This document shows positions 1-5,653 of a stretch of DNA of 6,283 nucleotides, in pieces. Location of the stretch: positions 1-6,283 of the forward strand of contig JAFGTZ010000432.1 of the NCBI GenBank assembly GCA_016938795.1. The letters are read 5' to 3'. A program made the position numbers and the translations under genes. Under the pieces are notes generated by a model. It saw nothing but the letters and a program-made list of their open reading frames with translations. It did not search any database and was not told where the DNA came from. This stretch comes from Chromatiaceae bacterium. Lineage in GTDB: Bacteria > Pseudomonadota > Gammaproteobacteria > Chromatiales > Chromatiaceae. Within the stretch, counting starts at the first letter, position 1. Each line of letters starts with the position of its first letter.

Positions 1-42
1 CAATCACAGAGGGATTTGACGGTGAGGGCTGGGGGATGGACG

Positions 43-106
43 CGGGGGTGTCAGCGGCAGGGATGCCGCTGTCAAGCCTCCAGGGAGTGATTCACGGCGA
101 CCCCCG
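43..106. repeat. Nested inverted repeat, candidate intergenic repeat element
   Basis: Two perfect inverted repeats are nested here. The outer arms are CGGGGGT (43-49) and ACCCCCG (100-106). The inner arms are CAGCGGCA (52-59) and TGCCGCTG (64-71), with a 4-nt GGGA loop. The segment between the inner hairpin and the outer right arm (72-99) is unpaired. From memory, the wording around GCCTCCAGGGAGTGATTCAC resembles short structured repeats scattered between genes in many gammaproteobacteria, but no second copy is present in this window to prove it. No T-run follows, so it is not an obvious intrinsic terminator. It could still form the 3' end of a transcript that begins left of the window. Confidence 0.4.
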
Positions 107-148
107 GGGCCATCACCCAGCCCGGAGCGCATGAGGGAAACCAAAAAA

Positions 149-293
149 CTGATGTGCGATGAGCATATATCCGTCATGCACCGCCATCAGCTCGGTCTCA
201 GCACATGGCGCCCTTGACCAAGGGCGAATAACCGATACGTGTAAATCCTGATCCACGCCATCGGTACAGGCTCGGTGCTATGCGAGAGATCGC
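149..293. other. Run of small hairpins in the non-coding leader
   Basis: This stretch shows four successive hairpin-forming segments. The first is imperfect, about 13 bp, at 149-190 (CTGAT/ATCAG, GTGC/GCAC, ATGA/TCAT). The second is a perfect 7-bp stem, CGCCCTT/AAGGGCG, at 209-226 with a GACC loop. The third is a 10-bp stem with an internal loop at 231-265 (ACCGAT/ATCGGT plus CGTG/CACG). The fourth is a 4-bp stem with a GAGA tetraloop at 282-293. No coding frame, tRNA or riboswitch class was recognised. It could be an unrecognised RNA, the trailer of a gene to the left, or chance pairing in GC-rich DNA. It probably lies upstream of the transcription start predicted from the FNR box, so it is unlikely to be the leader of the yhcC-ubiUV message. 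Confidence 0.22.
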
Positions 294-316
294 CCCCCGA
301 GAAAAATCACTTTAAA

Positions 317-330
317 TTGATTTATATCAA
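317..330. promoter_or_regulatory. FNR/Anr-type operator
   Basis: The sequence TTGAT-TTAT-ATCAA is a perfect match to the FNR/Anr consensus TTGATNNNNATCAA. The symmetry extends one base further on each side (A316, T331). FNR family activators carry an O2-labile [4Fe-4S] cluster and bind this site when oxygen is absent. The centre lies between 323 and 324. With class II geometry (centre at -41.5) the transcript would begin near 365 and the -10 would fall on TTAACT at 353-358, a weak hexamer as expected for an activator-dependent promoter. The site lies 36 nt upstream of the first ATG of the radical SAM-ubiU-ubiV cluster, so it probably induces these genes under anoxia. Confidence 0.82.
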
Positions 331-352
331 TACAGAGAGCGACCTAAGCCGG

Positions 353-358
353 TTAACT
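353..358 (+). promoter_or_regulatory. Possible -10 element of the FNR-dependent promoter
   Basis: TTAACT matches TATAAT at three of six positions. It sits at -12 to -7 if the FNR box centre is at -41.5. No good -35 is needed because FNR would take its place. The call rests on geometry and not on hexamer strength. It implies a start site near 365, only about 2 nt ahead of the ATG at 367. Confidence 0.35.
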
Positions 359-366
359 TCACTCAG

Positions 367-1338
367 ATGCCCTCCTCCCCCGCACCTCATCGCGCCCTGA
401 GCGAGCGCGTGAACACCTTTGGTCAGGATCTGCTGCGCCGCTACGGTCAGCGGGTGCATAAACTCGCGCTCAACGCGGGCTTCACCTGCCCCAATCGCGA
501 CGGCACCAAGGGACACGGAGGTTGCACCTTCTGCAACAACGTCTCCTTCAGCCCCAACGCCAAGGCACCGCCCTCGATCAGCGAACAAATCGAGGCAGGA
601 CGCGCGGTGCTTGCCAAACGCACCGGGGCGCGCCGCTTCATGGCCTATTTTCAGGCCTACACCAATACCTATGATCCGATCGACATGCTGCGCGAGCGCT
701 ACGATCAAGCGCTGGCCCATCATGATGTCATCGGGCTCTCGATCGGCACCCGCCCCGACTGCGTGCCGGACGCTGTGCTCGATCTGCTCGCGCGCTATCG
801 TGCCCGGGGCAAGGAGATCTGGCTGGAGCTGGGGCTCCAATCGGCTGACGACGCCACGCTCGAGCGCGTCAATCGCGGACACGACTTTGCCGACTATCAG
901 CGCGCAGTGACAGCCGCGCACCGACGCGGTATCCCGGTCTGCACGCACCTGATTATTGGATTGCCAGGCGAGGGGCGTGAGGCGGCCATCGCGAGTCTCG
1001 ATCGAGTGCTCGCGCTCGGGGTGGAAGGTTTAAAGTTGCATGCGCTGCATGTGGTGCGCCAAACCCGGCTCGCCATCGACTGGCGACGTGGTCTTTATCA
1101 GCCGCTCACGCTGGAGGACTACATCGTAACCTGCGCCGATCTGATCGAACGCACGCCGCCCGAGGTGACCTACCACCGCATCACCGGTACCGCCGCGTCC
1201 GACATCCTGCTCGCCCCGAGCTGGTGTAGCCAGAAATGGGCGGTTCTCAACGGCATCGAGGCCGAACTCCATCGACGCGATACACGTCAGGGTTCGCGTG
1301 CCGAGCCGCCCCGTCAGAAACTTGCAAGCACTGCCTGA
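367..1338 (+). CDS. yhcC: YhcC-type radical SAM protein (TIGR01212 family)
   Basis: This is a 323-residue cytoplasmic radical SAM protein, close in length to E. coli YhcC (about 309). Radical SAM enzymes use a [4Fe-4S] cluster to cleave S-adenosylmethionine; the substrate of this family is not established. The cluster motif is the family's long form, C41-X11-C53-X2-C56, within CPNRDGTKGHGGCTFC. Other family landmarks are AYFQAYTNTY (93-102), GTRPDCVPDAVLDLL (127-141), WLELGLQS (152-159), NRGHDF (169-174) and HLIIGLPGEG (194-203). The C-terminal part, with TPPEVTYHRI (263-272) and LLAPSWC (281-287), resembles the Elp3-like radical SAM C-terminal domain. The ATG at 367 lacks a Shine-Dalgarno sequence and similarity begins near residue 13 (ERVNTFG), so a GTG at 409 is an alternative start. 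It leads a cluster with ubiU and ubiV, 20 nt ahead of ubiU, behind a perfect FNR box. That context suggests anaerobic expression and perhaps a role near quinone or RNA hydroxylation chemistry, which is inference. Confidence 0.9.
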   Translation: MPSSPAPHRALSERVNTFGQDLLRRYGQRVHKLALNAGFTCPNRDGTKGHGGCTFCNNVSFSPNAKAPPSISEQIEAGRAVLAKRTGARRFMAYFQAYTNTYDPIDMLRERYDQALAHHDVIGLSIGTRPDCVPDAVLDLLARYRARGKEIWLELGLQSADDATLERVNRGHDFADYQRAVTAAHRRGIPVCTHLIIGLPGEGREAAIASLDRVLALGVEGLKLHALHVVRQTRLAIDWRRGLYQPLTLEDYIVTCADLIERTPPEVTYHRITGTAASDILLAPSWCSQKWAVLNGIEAELHRRDTRQGSRAEPPRQKLASTA

Positions 1339-1343
1339 CCCGC

Positions 1344-1348
1344 AGGAG
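1344..1348 (+). promoter_or_regulatory. Ribosome binding site that fixes the ubiU start
   Basis: AGGAG lies 10 nt before the ATG at 1359. It is one of the clearest Shine-Dalgarno sequences in the window. It supports 1359 over upstream in-frame starts that would overlap the preceding gene. The resulting protein is exactly as long as E. coli UbiU. Confidence 0.75.
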
Positions 1349-1358
1349 ACAGCCATCC

Positions 1359-2354
1359 ATGGAACTCGTCTGCCCCGCCGGCAACCTGCCGGCGCTCAAG
1401 GCCGCCGTCGATCACGGCGCCAATGCCGTCTATCTCGGCTTTCGCGACGACACCAACGCGCGCCACTTCGCCGGCCTGAACTTCGGCGAGAAACAGATCA
1501 CCGAGGGCATCCGCTATGCCCGTGATCGAGGCGTGAAGGTTTTTGTCGCCGTCAACACCTATGCCCAGCCCAACGGCTGGGAGCGCTGGCAGGCGGCAGT
1601 CGATCGCGCCGCCGATCTGCGGGTTGACGCCCTCATCCTGGCCGACATGGGCGTGCTTGACTATGCCGCCGAACGCCACCCGAACCTCACCCTGCATCTC
1701 TCGGTGCAGGGGTCGGCCACCAATCCGGCGGCCATTGGCTTCATGCACCGCCATTTTGGCATCCAGCGCGTGGTGGTGCCGCGCGTGCTCTCGCTTGCGC
1801 AGGTGAAAAGCCTCATTCAGCAGACCCCGGTGCCGGTGGAGATCTTCGGCTTTGGCAGTCTCTGCGTCATGGTCGAGGGGCGCTGTCTGCTCTCGTCCTA
1901 TGCCACGGGGCAGTCGCCCAACACCTTCGGCGCCTGCTCGCCCGCCGCTCATGTCGAGTGGCGCGACACCGCCGAGGGACAGGAAACCCGCCTCGGCGGC
2001 ATCCTGCTTGAGCGCCGCCGTCACGGCGAGCCCGCCGGTTATCCCACCATCTGCAAGGGCCGCTATCTGGTCGATGGGCAGTTGCGTTATGCCATCGAGG
2101 AGCCCACCAGCCTCAACACCATGGACATTCTCCCCGACATCATGGCCGCCGGGGTGAGCGCCATCAAGATCGAGGGCCGCCAGCGCAGTACCCGCTATGT
2201 CTCCGAGGTCACCCGGGTGTGGCGCGAGGCGATCGACGCCTGCAAGCGCAATCCAGCGGCCTTCCAGCCTAAGGACAGTTGGCGTCAGGCGCTGGCTAAG
2301 GTCTCCGAGGGCACCCAGACCACCATCGGCCCCTACGAACGTCAGTGGCACTGA
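1359..2354 (+). CDS. ubiU: UbiU, O2-independent ubiquinone hydroxylation protein (U32 family)
   Basis: UbiU works with UbiV in the anaerobic branch of ubiquinone synthesis. There it replaces the O2-using flavin hydroxylases in hydroxylating the quinone ring; the non-O2 oxygen donor is prephenate according to work in E. coli. The protein has 331 residues, the same length as E. coli UbiU (YhbU). It starts with the typical U32 motif MELVCPAGNLPALKAAVDHG, followed by ANAVYLG. The four cysteines that ligate the [4Fe-4S] cluster in E. coli (169, 176, 193, 232) are all present at the same positions: SLC169, GRC176, GAC193, TIC232. The segment IKIEGRQRS (269-277) is the conserved C-terminal U32 signature. 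It is soluble, with no signal peptide or membrane helix. It is 20 nt after the radical SAM gene and about 44 nt before ubiV, so all three are probably one transcript under the FNR box. U32 paralogues TrhP and RlhA modify RNA, but the cysteine register and the ubiV partner favour UbiU. Confidence 0.95.
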   Translation: MELVCPAGNLPALKAAVDHGANAVYLGFRDDTNARHFAGLNFGEKQITEGIRYARDRGVKVFVAVNTYAQPNGWERWQAAVDRAADLRVDALILADMGVLDYAAERHPNLTLHLSVQGSATNPAAIGFMHRHFGIQRVVVPRVLSLAQVKSLIQQTPVPVEIFGFGSLCVMVEGRCLLSSYATGQSPNTFGACSPAAHVEWRDTAEGQETRLGGILLERRRHGEPAGYPTICKGRYLVDGQLRYAIEEPTSLNTMDILPDIMAAGVSAIKIEGRQRSTRYVSEVTRVWREAIDACKRNPAAFQPKDSWRQALAKVSEGTQTTIGPYERQWH

Positions 2355-2398
2355 GCCGCGCGGTTCTTTATTAACGATTGAGTGCATTTCTTCACCCC

Positions 2399-3340
2399 AT
2401 GACCATGGATTCACAACAGACCTCGGACGTACGTCCTCGCCTGTCGCTCGGGCCCCTGCTGTATTACTGGCCGCGTGAGCGCGTACTGGACTTTTACGCC
2501 GAAATGCTCGAAACCCCGGTTGAGGTCATCTATCTGGGCGAGACCATCTGCTCGAAACGCCGTCAGCTGCGCCCCGAGGATTACTGGGATCTGGCCGAAC
2601 AGGTCAGTGCCGCCGGCAAGCAGGCGGTGATCTCTACCCTGGCGCTCATCGAGTCAGAGGGCGAGCTGAAAACCCTTCAGCGTCTGTGCGCCGACCGTCG
2701 CTTTCTGGTTGAGGCCAACGATCTTGGTGCGCTCGACTTTCTTGAGGGTCACGCCTTTGTCACCGGACACTCGATCAACCTTTACAACCACCGCACCCTG
2801 GAGTTTCTTGCCAAGCGCGGTTTGCGTCGCTGGGTGCTGCCGGTCGAGCTGGGGCGCGAGACCGCGCGCGAGCTGATCACGCGGCGTCCCGAGGGTGTGG
2901 AATGCGAGCTCTTTGCCTTCGGTCGCCTGCCGCTTGCCTACTCGGCGCGCTGCTTCACCGCCTATAACCGGGGGCTTGGCAAGGACGACTGCCAGTTCTG
3001 CTGCATGGACGACCCCGACGGACTCACCATCCTCACCCAGGAGGGCGATGCCTTCCTCACCCTGAACGGCATTCAGACCCAATCGGCCAGCACCCATAGC
3101 CTGCTGCCCGTACTTGATGAGGTCAGCGCCTTGGGGGTCGATGTGCTGCGCATCAGTCCCCAGTCGCAGCACACCGCCGATGTCATCGGGGTCTTCAATG
3201 CCTGTTTGCGCGGCGAACTCGACACCGCAGAGGGCACGGCAAGGCTCGCCGCCTGGGCGCCATCCGGGCTCTGTGATGGCTACTGGAGCGGCGCCGCCGG
3301 CTACGCCACCGGCCCCGTCGCTGTTGGCATGCCCCGCTGA
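2399..3340 (+). CDS. ubiV: UbiV, O2-independent ubiquinone hydroxylation protein (U32 family)
   Basis: UbiV forms a heterodimer with UbiU that is required for O2-independent hydroxylation in ubiquinone synthesis. Numbered from the ATG at 2399 (313 residues; E. coli UbiV has 292), the conserved part begins at LSLGPLLYYWPRE (15-27). Next come VIYLGETICSKRR (43-55), GKQAVISTLAL (73-83) and LPLAYSARCFTAYN (177-190). The [4Fe-4S] ligands known from E. coli UbiV (C39, C180, C193, C197) correspond to C51, C185, C198 and C202 here. C201, next to C202, also matches an E. coli cysteine. The C-terminal LCDGYW matches the family's conserved DCNGYW end. The start is uncertain: TTG 2378, ATG 2399 and ATG 2405 are in frame, none has a good ribosome site, and all leave an N-terminal tail of about 12-21 residues that E. 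coli UbiV lacks. It follows ubiU closely. UbiT (SCP2 domain), normally the third member of the system, is not in this window. Confidence 0.93.
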   Translation: MTMDSQQTSDVRPRLSLGPLLYYWPRERVLDFYAEMLETPVEVIYLGETICSKRRQLRPEDYWDLAEQVSAAGKQAVISTLALIESEGELKTLQRLCADRRFLVEANDLGALDFLEGHAFVTGHSINLYNHRTLEFLAKRGLRRWVLPVELGRETARELITRRPEGVECELFAFGRLPLAYSARCFTAYNRGLGKDDCQFCCMDDPDGLTILTQEGDAFLTLNGIQTQSASTHSLLPVLDEVSALGVDVLRISPQSQHTADVIGVFNACLRGELDTAEGTARLAAWAPSGLCDGYWSGAAGYATGPVAVGMPR

Positions 3341-3347
3341 GCATCTT

Positions 3348-3377
3348 GCCGGAGCGCCTCCGCACAGGCGCTCCGGC
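3348..3377 (+). terminator. GC-rich hairpin after ubiV, possible terminator
   Basis: This is a perfect 12-bp inverted repeat, GCCGGAGCGCCT (3348-3359) and AGGCGCTCCGGC (3366-3377), with a 6-nt loop. It starts 7 nt after the ubiV stop and ends 13 nt before the dctB ATG, so it fills nearly the whole gap. No U-run follows, only CCCTAGATCT, so it is not a textbook intrinsic terminator. It could stop or pause transcription, stabilise the 3' end of the ubiUV message, or mask the dctB translation start. Confidence 0.5.
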
Positions 3378-3390
3378 CCCTAGATCTGGC

Positions 3391-5274
3391 ATGTCCCCCG
3401 CACCGTCGAGCCTGCTGCCTCGCCTGCTGAGTCGCTTGGCGATGCTGATGCTGGCCGTGGTGACGGTGGCTGCATTGGCGCTCTGGAATTATTACGACGG
3501 CCTGACTCGGCTGGCCAGTGAGGGCCGTCATGAGATCGATCTGCATGTCGCCCATCTGCGCGGTCTGCTCGCAAAATACGAGCCGCTGCCCGAACTGCTG
3601 GCCACCAATCCACGCCTGATCGATTTTCTGCGCGCCCCCGGCGGTCAGGAAAGCATCGAGGGGCTCAATCGCTACCTGGCGACCATCAACCGCATCAGCG
3701 ACGCCGCCGACACCTATCTCATGGACGCCGAGGGGCTCACCATCGCGGCAAGTAACTGGCAGGCCGAACGCCCCTTCATTGGGCGTAACTTCAGCTTCCG
3801 GCCCTACTTTCGCGATGCCATGGCCGGGCAGCTCGGGCGTTATTTCGCGCTCGGCACCACCTCGCGCCAGCGCGGCTACTATTTTGCCTATCCGGTCCGC
3901 GATGGCGACGACATTCTTGGCGCCGTGGTCGTCAAGCTCGACATCAACGAGACCGAGCACCGCTGGGCACAACCGGGACGCATCGTGCTGGTCACCGACC
4001 CCGACGGAGTCATCTTCATCTCGACCCGACCCGAGCAGCGCTTTCGCACCCTGCAACCGCTCGACCCGGCGAGCCGCGCGCGCATCCTCGCAAGCAATCG
4101 CTATCCCGAGGCCGCGCTGGCTCCGCTCGGGATTCGCGAGCACCTCCACCTCAAGGCCGCTGACGAAGACCGCGAGGGCGCGCTCTTCGCCCCCCGCCTG
4201 GTTCAGCTTGATGGCGATAATGCCTGGCACGCGGCCATTCCCTACCTGCTGCAAAGCCGCTTCATGCCCGATGCCGGCTGGCAGGTGCATCTGCTCACCG
4301 ACAGCCGCGCGCTAATTCGCGAGAGCCTGCGTCTGAGCCTGCTCGCCGGCGCACTCATTGCGAGCGCCAGCCTCGCCCTGGTGTTGCTGCGCCAGCGTCA
4401 GGAGGGGCGCCGCGCCCATGCCGCACTCGCCGAGGAGGCGCGCGCCGCCCTGGAGCGGATCAATCTTGAACTCGAACGTGGCGTAGCCGCGCGCACCGCC
4501 GAACTCACCCGCGCCAACCAGCGTCTGCGCGACGAGATCGAGGAGCGCCGCCGCACCGAACAGGCGCTGCGCGAGACCCAGCAGGCCCTGGTGCAGTCGG
4601 CCAAGCTCGCCACGCTCGGGCAGATGTCGGCGGGCATCAACCACGAACTCAATCAGCCGCTCGCGGCTATCCGCACCTATGCCGACAACGGACGCCTGCT
4701 GCTTGCCAAGGGGCGCACCGAGGAGGTGGCAGCCAATCTTGCGCAGATCCTCGCGCTCACCGAGCGCATGGCCAAGATTGGCTCCCAGCTCAAGCTCTTT
4801 GCGCGCAAGACCTCGGGAGAAGTCTCCGCTCTGCCACTCGCCGCCGCGCTGGAGAGCGCCGCGCGTCTCGTCGCCCCGGCGCTGCGCCAGGCCGATGCGC
4901 GCCTTGAGGTCGAGATTCCGCCCGGGCTGGAGGTGCGCGCCAACGATGTGCTGCTTCAGCAGGTGCTGGTGAACCTGCTCGGCAACGCCTGTCAGGCGGT
5001 CGAGGGCCGCGCGCGGCGTCTCATTCAGATCCGTGCCTGGAAGGCAGAGGATCAGGTTGTCACTCAGGTGTGCGATAGCGGACCCGGTATTCCCGACGAC
5101 AACCGCCAACTCATCTTCGAGCCCTTCTTTACCACCAAGGCGCCAGGCGATGGCTTGGGACTAGGACTCACCATCTCAGCGCGCATCAGCGCCGATATGG
5201 GCGGTTCGCTCGGCGTGCTGCCGGGCAGCGAAGGCGACGGCGCCTGTTTCGAGTTACGCCTGCCGGCAGCATGA
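3391..5274 (+). CDS. dctB: DctB, C4-dicarboxylate sensor histidine kinase
   Basis: This inner-membrane kinase senses C4-dicarboxylates such as succinate, fumarate and malate, and phosphorylates DctD, which then activates sigma-54 promoters of dicarboxylate transporter genes. The 627-residue protein fits the family. TM1 is about 16-34 and TM2 about 313-333. The periplasmic region between them has DctB-type double Cache signatures: AASNW (119-123), GRNFSFRPYF (131-140), GTTSRQRGYYFAYPV (155-169) and AVVVKLD (178-184). A charged coiled coil (about 336-405) leads to the H-box GQMSAGINHELNQPLAAIR with phosphoacceptor H418. The ATPase domain has N532 (N box), DSGPGIP (562-568), FEPFFTTK (576-583) and GDGLGLGLTI (586-595), so it looks active. 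The ATG at 3391 lacks a clear ribosome site. An in-frame TTG at 3346 would put the whole 3348-3377 hairpin inside the gene and is unlikely. Its partner regulator is not adjacent but follows vapBC. Confidence 0.93.
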   Translation: MSPAPSSLLPRLLSRLAMLMLAVVTVAALALWNYYDGLTRLASEGRHEIDLHVAHLRGLLAKYEPLPELLATNPRLIDFLRAPGGQESIEGLNRYLATINRISDAADTYLMDAEGLTIAASNWQAERPFIGRNFSFRPYFRDAMAGQLGRYFALGTTSRQRGYYFAYPVRDGDDILGAVVVKLDINETEHRWAQPGRIVLVTDPDGVIFISTRPEQRFRTLQPLDPASRARILASNRYPEAALAPLGIREHLHLKAADEDREGALFAPRLVQLDGDNAWHAAIPYLLQSRFMPDAGWQVHLLTDSRALIRESLRLSLLAGALIASASLALVLLRQRQEGRRAHAALAEEARAALERINLELERGVAARTAELTRANQRLRDEIEERRRTEQALRETQQALVQSAKLATLGQMSAGINHELNQPLAAIRTYADNGRLLLAKGRTEEVAANLAQILALTERMAKIGSQLKLFARKTSGEVSALPLAAALESAARLVAPALRQADARLEVEIPPGLEVRANDVLLQQVLVNLLGNACQAVEGRARRLIQIRAWKAEDQVVTQVCDSGPGIPDDNRQLIFEPFFTTKAPGDGLGLGLTISARISADMGGSLGVLPGSEGDGACFELRLPAA

Positions 5275-5321
5275 AACCTCAAAGCACCTCAACTGAAGGA
5301 TGGCGACCAGCGACCAGCTGA
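5271..5321 (+). other. Short ORF overlapping the dctB stop, possible former dctD start
   Basis: An ATG at 5271 shares ATGA with the dctB stop codon and opens a 16-codon frame, MKPQSTSTEGWRPATS, ended by TGA at 5319-5321 inside the following hairpin. A 4-nt ATGA overlap is a common way for a response regulator gene to follow its kinase. The frame could therefore be the abandoned start of dctD, cut off when vapBC arrived. Both this ATG and the present dctD start begin ATGAA. The match is too short to be more than suggestive; it may be chance. Confidence 0.2.
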
Positions 5322-5335
5322 TAGCTGGCGGCTGG
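5307..5335 (+). terminator. Imperfect hairpin after dctB
   Basis: CCAGC (5307-5311) pairs with GCTGG (5331-5335) and CCAGCT (5314-5319) with AGCTGG (5323-5328). A 2x2 mismatch separates the stems, and the loop is GAT. The left side also contains a CCAGCGA/CCAGCTG tandem. The short T-run in GTGCGTTTGG (5338-5347) is weak and several bases downstream. The hairpin could reduce read-through from dctB into vapBC-dctD, or be the remnant of a mobile repeat. Confidence 0.35.
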
Positions 5336-5360
5336 ATGTGCGTTTGGTCTACCACATGAC

Positions 5361-5388
5361 TTGACGCGCACGATCACTGGATTAATCT
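5361..5388 (+). promoter_or_regulatory. Candidate vapBC promoter
   Basis: TTGACG (5361-5366) matches the sigma-70 -35 consensus at five of six positions. TAATCT (5383-5388), 16 nt downstream, is a weak -10 with three of six matches. The predicted start, near 5395, falls inside the palindrome at 5388-5410, as expected for an autoregulated toxin-antitoxin operon. The -35 is convincing and the -10 is not. Confidence 0.4.
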
Positions 5389-5410
5389 GGATATACACCA
5401 CTGATATCCA
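5388..5410. promoter_or_regulatory. Candidate VapBC operator palindrome
   Basis: The perfect 7-bp arms TGGATAT (5388-5394) and ATATCCA (5404-5410) are separated by 9 nt. The palindrome ends 12 nt before the vapB ATG and overlaps the AAGG ribosome site. VapB antitoxins with an AbrB-like fold bind palindromes in their own promoter and, together with VapC, repress the operon. Position and symmetry fit that role. Confidence 0.55.
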
Positions 5411-5422
5411 AGGCACATCGAC

Positions 5423-5653
5423 ATGGAACAAACGACCGTCTTCAAGAACAATCGCTCTCAGGCTGTGCGTCTACCCAAGGCCGTCGCACTACCCGAAGAC
5501 GTCAAGCGCGTGGATATCATCACGCTCGGGCGCGCGCGTCTCATTGCTCCAGCTGGCGAGTCCTGGGACAGCTGGTTCGATGGTCCCGGGGTATCCGATG
5601 ATTTCATGAACGAGCGCGAGCAGCCGCCGGTTCAGATCCGCGAGCCATTCTGA
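5423..5653 (+). CDS. vapB: VapB antitoxin, AbrB-like
   Basis: This 76-residue antitoxin neutralises the VapC ribonuclease and represses its own operon. The N-terminal half (about 1-45) is an AbrB/SpoVT-type swapped-hairpin DNA-binding domain with the family signature NNRSQAVRLPKAVALPEDV (9-27). The C-terminal half contains GESWDSWFDGPGVSDDFM (45-62), the highly conserved arm that in this subfamily wraps round the toxin and fills its active site. The start is supported by AAGG at 5410-5413, 9 nt before the ATG. The stop codon overlaps the vapC start by one nucleotide (TGATG), typical of coupled toxin-antitoxin genes. A palindrome and a likely -35 lie just upstream. The module lies between dctB and dctD, an unusual place for a self-contained stress module. 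Confidence 0.93.
   Translation: MEQTTVFKNNRSQAVRLPKAVALPEDVKRVDIITLGRARLIAPAGESWDSWFDGPGVSDDFMNEREQPPVQIREPF

Noticed and set aside
3..134. A frame open from the left edge to a TGA at 132-134, which might be the end of a gene
   Set aside because: Only 43 codons are visible. They run straight through both nested inverted repeats and show no recognisable domain. The DNA-level symmetry explains the sequence better than coding.
136..190. GAAAC followed by CTGATG, reminiscent of hammerhead ribozyme core pieces
   Set aside because: The core requires CUGANGA, but the sequence continues CTGATGT, and the elements are not arranged with three closing stems.
1236..1358. N-terminal extension of ubiU by 41 residues
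   Set aside because: It would overlap the end of the radical SAM gene, has no similarity to U32 proteins, and the AGGAG at 1344-1348 points to the ATG at 1359, which gives the exact family length and cysteine register.
3324..3329. TTGGCA as a -35 for a dctB promoter
   Set aside because: No acceptable -10 lies 16-18 nt downstream; that stretch is the GC hairpin.
3346..3390. TTG start for dctB 15 codons upstream
   Set aside because: It would place the perfect hairpin inside the coding region, has no ribosome site, and adds residues unlike the family N-terminus.
1314..5109. Long open frames on the minus strand opposite ubiU, ubiV and dctB (up to about 366 codons)
   Set aside because: They mirror the G/C third-position bias of the real genes, contain no recognisable motifs and conflict with strongly conserved + strand proteins.
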